Below, in pieces: positions 16,789 through 25,179 of a DNA stretch of 64,000 nt; within the stretch, counting starts at the first letter, position 1; every line of letters starts with the position of its first letter. The translations under genes and the position numbers were made by a program. Location of the stretch: positions 2,056,833-2,120,832 of the forward strand of contig LR698958.1 in NCBI GenBank assembly GCA_902381685.1. Direction: 5' to 3'. The notes under the pieces are model-generated. The model did no database searches. It saw only the letters and a list, made by a program, of their open reading frames with translations, and had not been told where the DNA came from. The stretch is from Lachnospiraceae bacterium (GTDB taxonomy: Bacteria; Bacillota; Clostridia; Lachnospirales; Lachnospiraceae).

Positions 16789-17718
16789 TTATTTATCTGC
16801 TCCGATTTCCGTTACGGATTTTACCAATCCCGCAACACTTTGGATTTCTGACGGAATAATAATTTTCGTCGCTTTTCCGTCCGCTGCTTTTGCAAATGCT
16901 TCCAGACTCTTCATTGTCAATACCGCTTCATCTGCTCCCGCTTCTTTCAGGAACCGGATACCGTCTGCATTCGCCTGCTGTACTTTCAGAATAGCCTCTG
17001 CCTGACCTTCCGCCTCTTTAATCATCTTCTCTTTCTGTGCTTCAGCTCTCAAGATCGCTGCCTGTTTCTCCGCCTCGGCATCGAGGATTGCTGATTCCTT
17101 ATTACCTTCGGCAACGAGAATGGTCGATTTCTTCTCACCTTCCGCGCGAAGAATCGATTCACGTCTCTCACGTTCCGCTTTCATCTGTTTCTCCATCGCG
17201 TCCTGAATAGCTGCCGGAGGAATGATATTCTTCAACTCTACCCTGTTTACTTTAATTCCCCACGGATCAGTTGCCACATCGAGGGAAGAACGCATCTTCG
17301 CATTAATCGTCTCTCTTGAAGTAAGTGTTTCGTCCAACTCCAAATCACCGATAATATTACGAAGTGTTGTGGCCGTAAGGTTTTCAATTGCCATAAGCGG
17401 ATTCGCTACACCATAGCAGAAAAGTTTCGGATCCGTAATCTGATAGAATACAACCGTATCAATTCTCATTGTAACATTATCCTTTGTAATAACAGGCTGT
17501 GGCGGGAAATCAGCCACCTGCTCTTTTAAGTCTACTTTTCTTGCCACACGTTCAATAATCGGTATTTTGAAATGTAAACCTACGCCCCATGTTGCCTGAT
17601 ATGCTCCCAATCTCTCCACAACAAGCGCCTGTGCCTGCGTAACAATCTTGATGCAGGAGATTAAAATGAGAATAATCAAAACCAACAGTGCAATTCCTAG
17701 TATTGCTCCAATACTCAT
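16789..17718 (-). CDS. SPFH/stomatin-like membrane protein
   Basis: 309 residues from the ATG at 17718 (AAGGAGGG 8 bases upstream). One N-terminal transmembrane helix (about 4-25) is followed by a band 7/SPFH domain (about 25-190: QALVVERLGAYQATWGVGLHFKIP, VVFYQITDPKLFCYGV). A long charged coiled coil runs at about 190-260 (AEGEKKSTILVAEGNKESAI repeats), with a C-terminal oligomerisation region after it. The family forms membrane-bound ring or cage assemblies that organise microdomains and modulate membrane proteases. No NfeD partner gene is adjacent, which favours the QmcA/HflK-like stomatin class over flotillin operons. It has its own promoter and terminator. Confidence 0.9.
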   Translation of the reverse strand: MSIGAILGIALLVLIILILISCIKIVTQAQALVVERLGAYQATWGVGLHFKIPIIERVARKVDLKEQVADFPPQPVITKDNVTMRIDTVVFYQITDPKLFCYGVANPLMAIENLTATTLRNIIGDLELDETLTSRETINAKMRSSLDVATDPWGIKVNRVELKNIIPPAAIQDAMEKQMKAERERRESILRAEGEKKSTILVAEGNKESAILDAEAEKQAAILRAEAQKEKMIKEAEGQAEAILKVQQANADGIRFLKEAGADEAVLTMKSLEAFAKAADGKATKIIIPSEIQSVAGLVKSVTEIGADK

Positions 17719-17764
17719 ACGAGAATCCCTCCTTGTTTTCTGAAAATATTGTTGTTGTTTATTC

Positions 17765-17793
17765 ATTTTACTATATCTTATTTTCTTTTTCAA
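17765..17793 (-). promoter_or_regulatory. Promoter of the SPFH gene
   Basis: TTGAAA (17788-17793), a 17-bp spacer and TAAAAT (17765-17770) on the minus strand, about 45 bases ahead of the SPFH start codon. Confidence 0.6.
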
Positions 17794-17805
17794 GAAAAAT
17801 CATAA

Positions 17806-19125
17806 CTATTTCTTCGTACATACAGGAAAAGCAAATCTTACGGAAAATGTGTTTTCATTCTCGCAGACTTCAAACGTCCCCTTATGTTTTTCCATAATCG
17901 CCTCACAATTATGCAAGCCAATTTTTGCCGACTCCCTTTTGTCCGGCATCTGCGCCTTTGTATTTTGCATGGAGAGTACAAGATGATTATTTTCCAGAGC
18001 ATAATGGATAAATATCGGTTTAGATAAATCCCCATACTTATTTAGATTAGAAAACAGATTATGAAACAGTCTGTGTACCATGTTTACATTCACTTCCAAA
18101 ACAGAGGTAATATCATTTATGTCACGCCGTATATCCACTCCCTGCATTTCCAAATCAAATAAGTTTTCCTCCAGCATCTGCATAATCAATTCATTTCCAT
18201 TTACCCTGTCAAAAATAACTTCCTGCATTCCTCCGTGCAGAAGAAAATGTTCGAACAGTTCATTTGTCAGTTCCTTCAAATGGTTTGCCTTATCCAGCGA
18301 AATCCCTATATATTTTTCCAACTCCGCACATTCTCTTCCCTTGCTTTTCGCCAACTCCAAATAAGCAATCATAACCGTCAGAGGAGTTTTTATGTCATGG
18401 GACAGAGATGTAATCAGGCGGTGATTTGCCTCATAAGCCATCTTTTCTTTTTCCATTTTATCTTTCACCGACAACCGCAATGATTCTATCCCTTTTGCCA
18501 CATCGGTAATCTCGTCATTTCCCTGAAGCGTAATGGAAGAATCCAAGTCTTCCGACAGCATATGCAGTTCCCTTTGCAGAGTGACAAGATATTTCATTTT
18601 CTTTCGCACACCCGCTATCATGCTGATAAAGAACACAAGAAAAGAAATCAGCAGTGAAACATACCGTCCATAGTTTTCCGCTGCAAAATCATAACAGAAC
18701 AGGATTGCCTCCGCCTTATCCTCTCCCAAAGTCAGTTCATAACTGTTCATCTCCAAAAAATGTTCTCTGTTTTCCGATGAACCGACAACATTATCTGTCG
18801 CTCCATACATTGCATCATAAACAAGATTTCCATTTATAAAAATTTTGAGAAAGACATCGTCCCTGTTGAAAACCCACTCATCAACTTCCCCGATATTTTT
18901 GACGGTAATTCCCTCTTTTGTAATATACCCCTGCAATTCTTTTGCATATCTTTTTTCTAACTTTTCAATGTGTTCTTCGGTGTTATAATATCTTGTAATG
19001 AGATATGTGGAAGAAACAGATAGAACAAAATATACAAGCAGAGCAATTCCGAAAGATACCAGACTTAAAATGAACAGTTCTCTATTCAGATAATTTTTTC
19101 TCATTCGTTTCATCGACAATCGCAT
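17806..19125 (-). CDS. Sensor histidine kinase
   Basis: About 439 residues from the ATG at 19125 (19113 or 19104 are alternatives). TM1 at about 15-37, an extracytoplasmic sensor of about 110 residues (VFNRDDVFLKIFINGNLVYDAMYG), then TM2 at about 150-172. A HAMP-like linker leads to the HisKA motif SLSHDIKTPLTVM (phospho-acceptor His) and a HATPase_c domain with a degenerate N box (FSNLNKYG) and KIGLHNCEAIMEKHKG. It overlaps the response regulator gene by 44 bases. The signal is unknown. It resembles VanS-like kinases of Clostridia, but no resistance or transporter genes adjoin it. Confidence 0.88.
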   Translation of the reverse strand: MRLSMKRMRKNYLNRELFILSLVSFGIALLVYFVLSVSSTYLITRYYNTEEHIEKLEKRYAKELQGYITKEGITVKNIGEVDEWVFNRDDVFLKIFINGNLVYDAMYGATDNVVGSSENREHFLEMNSYELTLGEDKAEAILFCYDFAAENYGRYVSLLISFLVFFISMIAGVRKKMKYLVTLQRELHMLSEDLDSSITLQGNDEITDVAKGIESLRLSVKDKMEKEKMAYEANHRLITSLSHDIKTPLTVMIAYLELAKSKGRECAELEKYIGISLDKANHLKELTNELFEHFLLHGGMQEVIFDRVNGNELIMQMLEENLFDLEMQGVDIRRDINDITSVLEVNVNMVHRLFHNLFSNLNKYGDLSKPIFIHYALENNHLVLSMQNTKAQMPDKRESAKIGLHNCEAIMEKHKGTFEVCENENTFSVRFAFPVCTKK

Positions 19126-19807
19126 AACCCTTTCCCCAAACATTTTTAATATATCTTGATGCCTGTGATGTATCATTTAGTTTACGCCGCAAATTTCGGA
19201 TATGTACCATAACAGTTGCATTTACGGAAAAGTGATACGGCTCGCCCCATATCTTTTCATATAACTCTTCCAGTGTAAAAACTCTATTTGGATTTTTTGC
19301 CATAAAAACTAAAATGTCATACTCTGTATTTGTTAAGACAATTTCTTTATCGCCCTGAAAAACACGGGAAACATTCCTGTCAATTTTCAAATCCTTAATA
19401 CAGATATATTTTTCCTTTGACTCACTTCCTTTCCCCTGATAAACATGGTATCGTCTTAACATTGCCGAAACTCTGGTCAAAACCTCCATTTTTGAAAAAG
19501 GCTTTGTCAGATAGTCATCTCCTCCGCTTAAAAATCCCACGTATTTATCATTTTCCGTTGTTTTTGCAGTGAGAAATAAAATGGGAAATGTGTATTTTTC
19601 CCTCACTTCCCGACAGGTGCTGAGTCCGTCTTTCTCCGGCATCATAATATCTAAAATCATTAAGTCAACCGTTTCGTCCAGCAATTCCAATGCCATTTCC
19701 CCATTGTCTGCTTCTGACACCTCATAGTTTTCCGTTTCCAGCAACACCCTTAATGCCTGACGGATATCTGCATCATCGTCTACAACCATGATTTTACTTC
19801 CCTGCAT
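19082..19807 (-). CDS. OmpR/PhoB-family response regulator
   Basis: 241 residues from the ATG at 19807 (GGGGAG just upstream; an ATG at 19834 in the same frame is possible). The receiver domain has DDD at the phosphorylation pocket, LMILDIMMPEKDG (acceptor Asp) and LTKPF. The C-terminal winged helix (about 140-235) carries LTNTEYDILVFMAKNPNRVF and TVMVHIRNLRRKLND. It binds DNA when phosphorylated by the adjoining kinase. It is preceded by a small membrane protein gene, 28 bases away, in the same orientation. Confidence 0.92.
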   Translation of the reverse strand: MQGSKIMVVDDDADIRQALRVLLETENYEVSEADNGEMALELLDETVDLMILDIMMPEKDGLSTCREVREKYTFPILFLTAKTTENDKYVGFLSGGDDYLTKPFSKMEVLTRVSAMLRRYHVYQGKGSESKEKYICIKDLKIDRNVSRVFQGDKEIVLTNTEYDILVFMAKNPNRVFTLEELYEKIWGEPYHFSVNATVMVHIRNLRRKLNDTSQASRYIKNVWGKGYAIVDETNEKKLSE

Positions 19808-19835
19808 ATGCTCCCCTTCTTTCGCTTTTTTCATA

Positions 19836-20270
19836 TTATACCATACTTCTCCTCTTTCTCTGATAAAAATATGCAATCGGAAAAGAACATAGAATACTGA
19901 TAAATGCAATAAAATATTCACCCTCCGTATTCGGTTTTAAAAGACTGTCGCTTTTTAGAAAAATGATTTGTAATACCCCTATAATAAGATAATTATATAA
20001 AATTTTCAGCAACACCCAAACACCGAAAATTGCTTTCTGTTTTAAATTTTTCGGAACTTCTAAAAATAATTGCTCTCTATCATTTTCTTTCGACTTCCAA
20101 TATTCACGCTCTATCATAATAGAAACAAATACGGCTAATCCTACCAAAACATAATCCGTTTTTGTTGACGGTTGTAATAGTGAATCCCCCTCACCCAGCA
20201 TGACGTCTGCTGCTGCAAAACAAAGATAGCGTCTTAAAATGTTAAGGAAAAAAATGAAATAGTTATACAT
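19836..20270 (-). CDS. Uncharacterised membrane protein upstream of a two-component system
   Basis: 144 residues with four hydrophobic stretches (about 3-18, 39-54, 80-108 and 118-137) and a short basic end (RKRRSMV). AGGGG stands 9 bases ahead of the ATG. I do not recognise a family. It shows two similar loops, GDSLLQPSTKTDYVL and SDSLLKPNTEGEYFI, each before a membrane helix, so the protein looks like an internal duplication of a two-helix unit. It stands 28 bases ahead of the response regulator gene, so it is probably coexpressed and may sense or modulate the pathway. Confidence 0.6.
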   Translation of the reverse strand: MYNYFIFFLNILRRYLCFAAADVMLGEGDSLLQPSTKTDYVLVGLAVFVSIMIEREYWKSKENDREQLFLEVPKNLKQKAIFGVWVLLKILYNYLIIGVLQIIFLKSDSLLKPNTEGEYFIAFISILCSFPIAYFYQRKRRSMV

Positions 20271-20353
20271 AGTTATTTACCCCTATATTTTATTATACAT
20301 TCATCTTACAATACTTTTTCTGAAAGAAGATAAGTAAAATTCTAAAGAAATCT

Positions 20354-20399
20354 AAAGAACAGGAGGTCAGTTCACAATTAAACTGACCTCCTGTTCTTT
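20354..20399 (-). terminator. Terminator of the cell wall hydrolase gene
   Basis: A perfect 19-bp stem (20354-20372 with 20381-20399) and an 8-base loop lie 7 bases past the stop codon. The A/T-rich arm ends supply the U tract. Confidence 0.9.
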
Positions 20400-20405
20400 A
20401 AATCT

Positions 20406-21437
20406 CTAGTGGAAGTAATGACTTCCAATCTTATATCCTGTGTTTCCGTTTCCAAAGAACAAACGGTTTCCAATTGGGTTTTCCCCTGCTAACGCTGCAT
20501 CTGCTGCTTTATAACATTCTGCCGTCGCTTTTCCCGATGCGAGTACACGTCCCAATTTTCCTGTTATTGCAGGACCAAACTGTCCTTTCTGGTAGATAAC
20601 TCCTGAAATTGTGTTCGGGAATCTTGAACTTCTTACACGATTCATAATAACTGCGCCAACCGCAACTTTTCCCTGATATGGCTCTGCACCTGCTTCGCAG
20701 TAGATAATTGCCGCCATCAAATCTCTGTCACTTGCCGATACGGACATCGGAGCATTTCTTGTCTGTGAAGAGGCTGCCGCGGCTTTTTTCTTTGCTTCTT
20801 CCGCTTTCTTTCTTGCTTCCTCTTCTGCCCTCTTTTTCGCTTCCTCTTCCGCAATCTGCTTCATTGTCTTTCCGTTCTGTGTGTTTCTTGTCACTTTTAC
20901 ATCGGCTGCTGCGACAGTAATCTGCTCATTGTCCGCCCCTTTTAACGTCAACTGTTTTCCGTTTGTATCCACAACAGTATATTCTTTTCCATTTACCGTT
21001 GTCTTTGCAGGGCAAACTGTTTTTGCTCTCTCTACCGCTTTTGTTCCAAGCACAAGATTATCATTTTTTATATATCCTACTACATCTCCTGAAGAAACTT
21101 TAGACCACATCTCCCCTGTTTCTTCAATATGCACAACTGTGTTGCGATATACCTTTCCGGCAACCTCGCTATTTTCATCGGCTGCTGCATAGATTGACAT
21201 TTCTCCGTCCGTGTTTACCAATGCTTTCTGATGAAATTCCTGTGTCTCTACCGCAACAGATGCCGCTGCCGGTAAATTCGCAGTAATATCATTTAACACC
21301 GGTTCATCTCCCAATAGTTCTACAATCCCCTGAGTTTCTGATTGCGCGTCTGCCGCTTCACTTGTAAATACCGCCGGTATTGTAAGACAGGTTGTAAGTA
21401 AAAGGCATACAGCCACTTTCATAATCTCTCGTTTCAT
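20406..21437 (-). CDS. Secreted cell wall hydrolase (SleB-like, SH3 domain)
   Basis: 343 residues. A signal peptide covers about 1-28 (ending SEAA), then an SH3-like domain at about 70-130 (MSIYAAADENSEVAGKVYRN, VGYIKNDNLVLG). A charged Ala/Lys/Glu helix at about 195-225 (EEARKKAEEAKKK) probably spans the wall as a spacer. The C-terminal Hydrolase_2 domain (about 235-343: DLMAAIIYCEAGAEPYQGKV, AVGAVIMNRV, ANTISGVIYQ-like NTISGVIYQKGQFGP, NRLFFGN) is the lytic transglycosylase-type domain of SleB/CwlJ cortex hydrolases. Here it probably remodels vegetative wall, as the SH3 targeting domain suggests. It is monocistronic. Confidence 0.88.
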   Translation of the reverse strand: MKREIMKVAVCLLLTTCLTIPAVFTSEAADAQSETQGIVELLGDEPVLNDITANLPAAASVAVETQEFHQKALVNTDGEMSIYAAADENSEVAGKVYRNTVVHIEETGEMWSKVSSGDVVGYIKNDNLVLGTKAVERAKTVCPAKTTVNGKEYTVVDTNGKQLTLKGADNEQITVAAADVKVTRNTQNGKTMKQIAEEEAKKRAEEEARKKAEEAKKKAAAASSQTRNAPMSVSASDRDLMAAIIYCEAGAEPYQGKVAVGAVIMNRVRSSRFPNTISGVIYQKGQFGPAITGKLGRVLASGKATAECYKAADAALAGENPIGNRLFFGNGNTGYKIGSHYFH

Positions 21438-21512
21438 ATATAACCTCCTGAGTCATTATCTGGTTTGATTTGTTAATATTATTATACCCAAATAATGCGT
21501 TTTGATTACAAC

Positions 21513-21534
21513 TTGTTACAAATTTGTTACAAAG
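21513..21534. promoter_or_regulatory. Direct repeats TTGTTACAAA ahead of the hydrolase promoter
   Basis: TTGTTACAAA occurs at 21513-21522 and again at 21524-21533, one helical turn apart. Each copy is partly palindromic. They lie just upstream of the TATAAT-like hexamer (21480-21486 region) of the cell wall hydrolase gene. This is the right place for an activator or repressor; which protein binds is not known. Confidence 0.4.
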
Positions 21535-21594
21535 TTGTCTTGGAGCATACTAACACTAAAAGATTTTCTTGTCAACCCCTATGCCTAAAAAAAA

Positions 21595-22368
21595 TTATCG
21601 CCTCTGTCTGCAGACTTCAAACATCAGTATTGATGAGGCGATTGCCGCATTCAAAGATTCCACCTCTCCGTGCATCTTGATTTTCACCCAAATATCAGCC
21701 TTTTCGGCGATTTCATCACGCAGTCCGTTGCCTTCATTTCCAATCAAAAAGGCACAGCCTGTCTTATAGTTTTCTTCGTCATAATTATTTTTTCCCTGAA
21801 GGTGTGCCGCATATACTTTAATGTCCTGTTTTTTCACTTCTTCAATTGTGTTTTCCAAATCTTCCACATACAAAAACGGCATTCGATAAATTGAACCCAT
21901 TGTGGAACGAATTGTTTTCGGATTGTAAATATCGACACAATCTTTGCTCAAAATAATTCCGCTCACCCCGGCCCCTTCGGCTGTTCTGACAATTGTTCCC
22001 AAGTTGCCCGGATCTTGCAAATTATCCAAAATCATCAAATGTTCCGGCTTTTGTGCGAAAATTTCTTCCAATTTTGTCTTTTTTTGTCTCATAATACACA
22101 AAATTCCTTGAGGAGTTTTCGTATCCGACACATGGGAAAATACCTTATCCGACAAAATTTCTACCTTTAATCCGTCCAAATTTAATTCCTGTTTCTTCCT
22201 ATCAAATAGTGTTTCAGATATAAACACTTTTTCAATGCGATTTCGCGGCGCTTCAAAAAACATTTTTATGCCTTCCACAAGGAAAATATTTCTCTCATTT
22301 CTCACCTTACTTTTCTTCTGCAGTTGTAACAATTCTTTTACCTGCGCATTGCCTGTACTTGTTATCAT
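21595..22368 (-). CDS. SpoU/TrmH-family RNA 2'-O-methyltransferase
   Basis: 257 residues. The N-terminal substrate-binding domain (about 1-95: ITSTGNAQVKELLQLQKKSKVRNE, FLVEGIKMFFEAP) belongs to the TsnR/RlmB-like class. The SPOUT domain at about 105-257 shows LQDPGNLGTIVRTAEGAG (motif 1), FLIGNEGNGLRDEI (motif 2) and MHGEVESLNAAIASSILMFE (motif 3, knot). It uses S-adenosylmethionine to methylate a ribose in rRNA. The exact target cannot be read from sequence. It ends a ktrB-ktrA-methyltransferase operon (4-base gap). Confidence 0.9.
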   Translation of the reverse strand: MITSTGNAQVKELLQLQKKSKVRNERNIFLVEGIKMFFEAPRNRIEKVFISETLFDRKKQELNLDGLKVEILSDKVFSHVSDTKTPQGILCIMRQKKTKLEEIFAQKPEHLMILDNLQDPGNLGTIVRTAEGAGVSGIILSKDCVDIYNPKTIRSTMGSIYRMPFLYVEDLENTIEEVKKQDIKVYAAHLQGKNNYDEENYKTGCAFLIGNEGNGLRDEIAEKADIWVKIKMHGEVESLNAAIASSILMFEVCRQRR

Positions 22369-22372
22369 CTTC

Positions 22373-23023
22373 TTACTCCTCTTTCAATTTCTGCAATACT
22401 TTATTTGAACCAATCAAAATAATAATGCCGTCTTCCGGAAGAGGTTCTGTCGGCTCAAAAGAAAGATTTACGTTGCCGTCCTGAATAATTCCCACAACAT
22501 TGATTCCTTTTCTCTCTCTGATGCGCAATTCCAATAAAGTTTTTCCTGCCCATTTTCCCGGTATTTTCCACTCTACTAAACTGTATTCCGGTGACAAATC
22601 AATCCATTCCGCAAAATTTGTCGCTACAATTCCTCTGGCAATACGGATTCCCATCTCTTTTTCCGGGTAAACGATAACGTCTGCACCGACTTTTTTCAGA
22701 ATTCTTCCCTGCAGTTCCGTCTGCGCTTTCGCAATTACATATGGAATACCCATTTCTTTCGCCATGATGGTTGCCACAATACTCGCCTCAAGATTTTCAG
22801 ACAATGCCACAATCGCCCCGTCTAAATTTCTCGCCCCAATTGTCTCCATCACTTCCGCTTCCTCGATGTCTGCGCGCATCGCATATGACACTTCATCAGA
22901 AATTTCCTGAATCTTTTCCATTGATTTGTCTACGACAAGAACTTCGCAGCCCAGTCTTTCCAAAGAAAGCGCCACGCTTTTTCCAAAATTTCCTAATCCA
23001 AATACCGCATATTGTCTTCCCAT
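22373..23023 (-). CDS. ktrA: Potassium uptake regulatory subunit (KtrA/TrkA)
   Basis: 216 residues, the KtrA length with one RCK unit. The Rossmann nucleotide-binding fold begins VFGLGNFGKSVALSLERLG, with the distal acidic VVDKS, and ends near residue 135. The RCK_C domain (about 140-216: YSLVEWKIPGKWAGKTLLEL, GIIILIGSNKVL) is where c-di-AMP binds in the family. It forms a cytosolic ring that gates the KtrB channel next to it (12-base gap). Confidence 0.92.
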   Translation of the reverse strand: MGRQYAVFGLGNFGKSVALSLERLGCEVLVVDKSMEKIQEISDEVSYAMRADIEEAEVMETIGARNLDGAIVALSENLEASIVATIMAKEMGIPYVIAKAQTELQGRILKKVGADVIVYPEKEMGIRIARGIVATNFAEWIDLSPEYSLVEWKIPGKWAGKTLLELRIRERKGINVVGIIQDGNVNLSFEPTEPLPEDGIIILIGSNKVLQKLKEE

Positions 23024-23035
23024 TTTTCTTATCTC

Positions 23036-24412
23036 CTATCCTACCAGAATACGTTTTTCCGGCAATTCTCTTACCCTATCTTTTGTATGACCTTTTCCAA
23101 AAATCAACGCCATTGTCACCGGCCCGATTCGTCCGATATACATTAACGTCATAATGATATATTTACTTGCTGTTTCCAGTTCAGGTGTTAAATTAGCGCT
23201 TAAACCTACCGTTCCCATCGCTGATGTTGTTTCATATAAAATGTTCATAAATTCTACATCAGGCTCTAACACGGAAACAACTACCGTTCCCATAATCAAA
23301 AATCCCATGGAAAGGAAAATAACCGCAAGCCCTGTGCGAATATTGTCTTCCACAATCTTTCTTCCAAAGCATTCCGTATCTTTTCCCCCTTTAATTACAG
23401 AACGGCACGTCAGCACAAGCATGGCGACTGTTGTCGTCTTCACACCACCTGCCGTACCCGCAGGAGAACCTCCCACAAACATTAAAAGGCATGTAATCAG
23501 TTTTGAACCGTTCGTAAGCCCCGCCTGAGGTACGGTGGCAAATCCGGCTGTTCTCGTTGACACCGAATGAAATCCCGATGCCATCAACTTTTCCTCAAAT
23601 GTCATATTACCGAAAGTTTCGGGATTTGCATATTCCATGACAAAGAAACTTACCATACCTACCAAAATCAATGCTATCGTCATGCTAATGGCAATTTTAG
23701 AATGCAGCGTTAATTTTGTAAATGCCTTTCTAACGGAATATCCTTCTTTTCCAATCCCATGAAATACATTTTTAAGCATATCTCCCCAAACGGTAAACCC
23801 GATACCACCTATAACAATCAGTGACATCGTCGTAAAATTAATCAGCGGATTCGTCGCATACTTTATAAAACTGGAATCGCCCAAAATATCAATTCCCGCA
23901 TTACAAAAAGCAGAGACGGCATGAAAAATGGAGTAACATATCCCTTCCACAACTCCATACTCCGGCACAAATTGAAAGGCGAACAATATTGCTCCCACTC
24001 CCTCCACTATAAAAGTGCCTTTAATGATTTTAATCAAAAACTTTACGAGACCGCTCAGCGTGTCCATATTATAAGTTTCCTGAATAATAATTCGCTCTCT
24101 CAACGTAATCTTCTTCTTCAAAATCAAAAAGAAAGAAAACGTACAGGCGATAACCCCAAGTCCCCCAATCTGAATGAGTACAAGCAGAATCCCTTTCCCC
24201 AACACCGTAAACTGCGTTGCCGGGACAATCGACACAAGCCCCGTCACGCACACGGCCGAAGTCGCCGTAAACAAAGCGTCTGTAAATCGAATTGGTTTCG
24301 TATTACACATCGGTAAATGCAATAAGACACCACCTAAAATGATGGTGCCTAAAAAACCGGCGGCAATTAACTGCATTGTAGTAAATCTTATACTTTTCTT
24401 TCGTTCCTTCAC
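23036..24412 (-). CDS. ktrB: Potassium uptake membrane subunit (KtrB/TrkH)
   Basis: 458 residues, about ten hydrophobic segments and four pore-loop repeats (TATSAVCVTGL, HAVSAFCNAGID, HSVSTRTAGF, TTSAMGTVGLS), each with the Gly of the K+ selectivity filter. It is the K+/Na+-dependent translocating subunit and pairs with KtrA downstream. Length and the single-RCK partner favour Ktr over Trk. The gap behind it to the next operon holds a terminator. No c-di-AMP riboswitch (ydaO) is seen in the short upstream gap. Confidence 0.93.
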   Translation of the reverse strand: MKERKKSIRFTTMQLIAAGFLGTIILGGVLLHLPMCNTKPIRFTDALFTATSAVCVTGLVSIVPATQFTVLGKGILLVLIQIGGLGVIACTFSFFLILKKKITLRERIIIQETYNMDTLSGLVKFLIKIIKGTFIVEGVGAILFAFQFVPEYGVVEGICYSIFHAVSAFCNAGIDILGDSSFIKYATNPLINFTTMSLIVIGGIGFTVWGDMLKNVFHGIGKEGYSVRKAFTKLTLHSKIAISMTIALILVGMVSFFVMEYANPETFGNMTFEEKLMASGFHSVSTRTAGFATVPQAGLTNGSKLITCLLMFVGGSPAGTAGGVKTTTVAMLVLTCRSVIKGGKDTECFGRKIVEDNIRTGLAVIFLSMGFLIMGTVVVSVLEPDVEFMNILYETTSAMGTVGLSANLTPELETASKYIIMTLMYIGRIGPVTMALIFGKGHTKDRVRELPEKRILVG

Positions 24413-24454
24413 AAGTCCATTCCCCGCATTCTAACAAATTTCTACATAGGCAAA

Positions 24455-24478
24455 GCAAATACGATATCGTATTTGCTC
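24455..24478 (-). terminator. Palindrome terminator between response regulator and ktrB
   Basis: AGCAAATACGAT and its exact complement form a 24-bp perfect palindrome 11 bases after the response regulator stop. A compact hairpin is possible. The T run is poor, so it could also be a protein site for the ktr promoter. Confidence 0.5.
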
Positions 24479-24489
24479 TGATTAGTATA

Positions 24490-25179
24490 CTACACTTTGA
24501 AGCGATAGCCAACACCCCAAATTGTTTCTATATATTGCGGTTTTGATGTATCGAATTCTATTTTCTCCCTTATCTTTTTAATATGGACTGTTACAGTCGC
24601 AATATCCCCTATGGATTCCATATCCCATATCTCACTGAATAACTGATCTTTCGTATAGACATGGTTCGGGTGGCTGGCAAGAAAAGTAAGCAAATCGAAC
24701 TCTTTCGTCGTAAATGTTTTCTCTTCTCCATTTACCCACACACGTCTCGCTGTTGTATCAATCTTAAGTCCTCTTATTTCAATAACCTTATTCTCTTCTA
24801 TTGTACTTCCAATCAATCTCTCATATCGCGCAAGGTGTGCTTTTACCCTCGCAACAAGTTCACTCGGACTAAACGGTTTTGTCATATAATCATCTGCCCC
24901 CAATCCAAGGCCTCTGATTTTATCAATATCATCTTTTTTTGCAGAAATCATAATAATCGGTGTGTTCTTTTCATCACGAACTCTTCGACAAATCTCAAAT
25001 CCGTCCACCCCCGGAAGCATCAAATCCAAAATAATCAGATTGTAGTCCTCGCCAAGCGCTTTCGACAATCCCATCTCACCGTCATTTGCCACTTCCACTT
25101 CAAATCCGCTTAACTCCAGATAATCTTTCTCCAAATCAGCAATCGCTTCCTCATCTTCCACAATTAAAATTTTATTCAT
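24490..25179 (-). CDS. OmpR/PhoB-family response regulator
   Basis: 229 residues. The receiver domain has EDEEAIADLEKDYLELSGF, LIILDLMLPGVDGFEICRR (acceptor Asp) and MTKPFSPSELVARVKAHL. The winged helix at about 130-229 shows FTTKEFDLLTFLASHPNHVY and TVTVHIKKIREKIE. Its start overlaps the kinase gene by 8 bases, and the kinase follows in transcription order reversed from the other pair (here kinase first, regulator second). It is likely the output of the HAMP kinase below. The regulon is unknown. Confidence 0.93.
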   Translation of the reverse strand: MNKILIVEDEEAIADLEKDYLELSGFEVEVANDGEMGLSKALGEDYNLIILDLMLPGVDGFEICRRVRDEKNTPIIMISAKKDDIDKIRGLGLGADDYMTKPFSPSELVARVKAHLARYERLIGSTIEENKVIEIRGLKIDTTARRVWVNGEEKTFTTKEFDLLTFLASHPNHVYTKDQLFSEIWDMESIGDIATVTVHIKKIREKIEFDTSKPQYIETIWGVGYRFKV

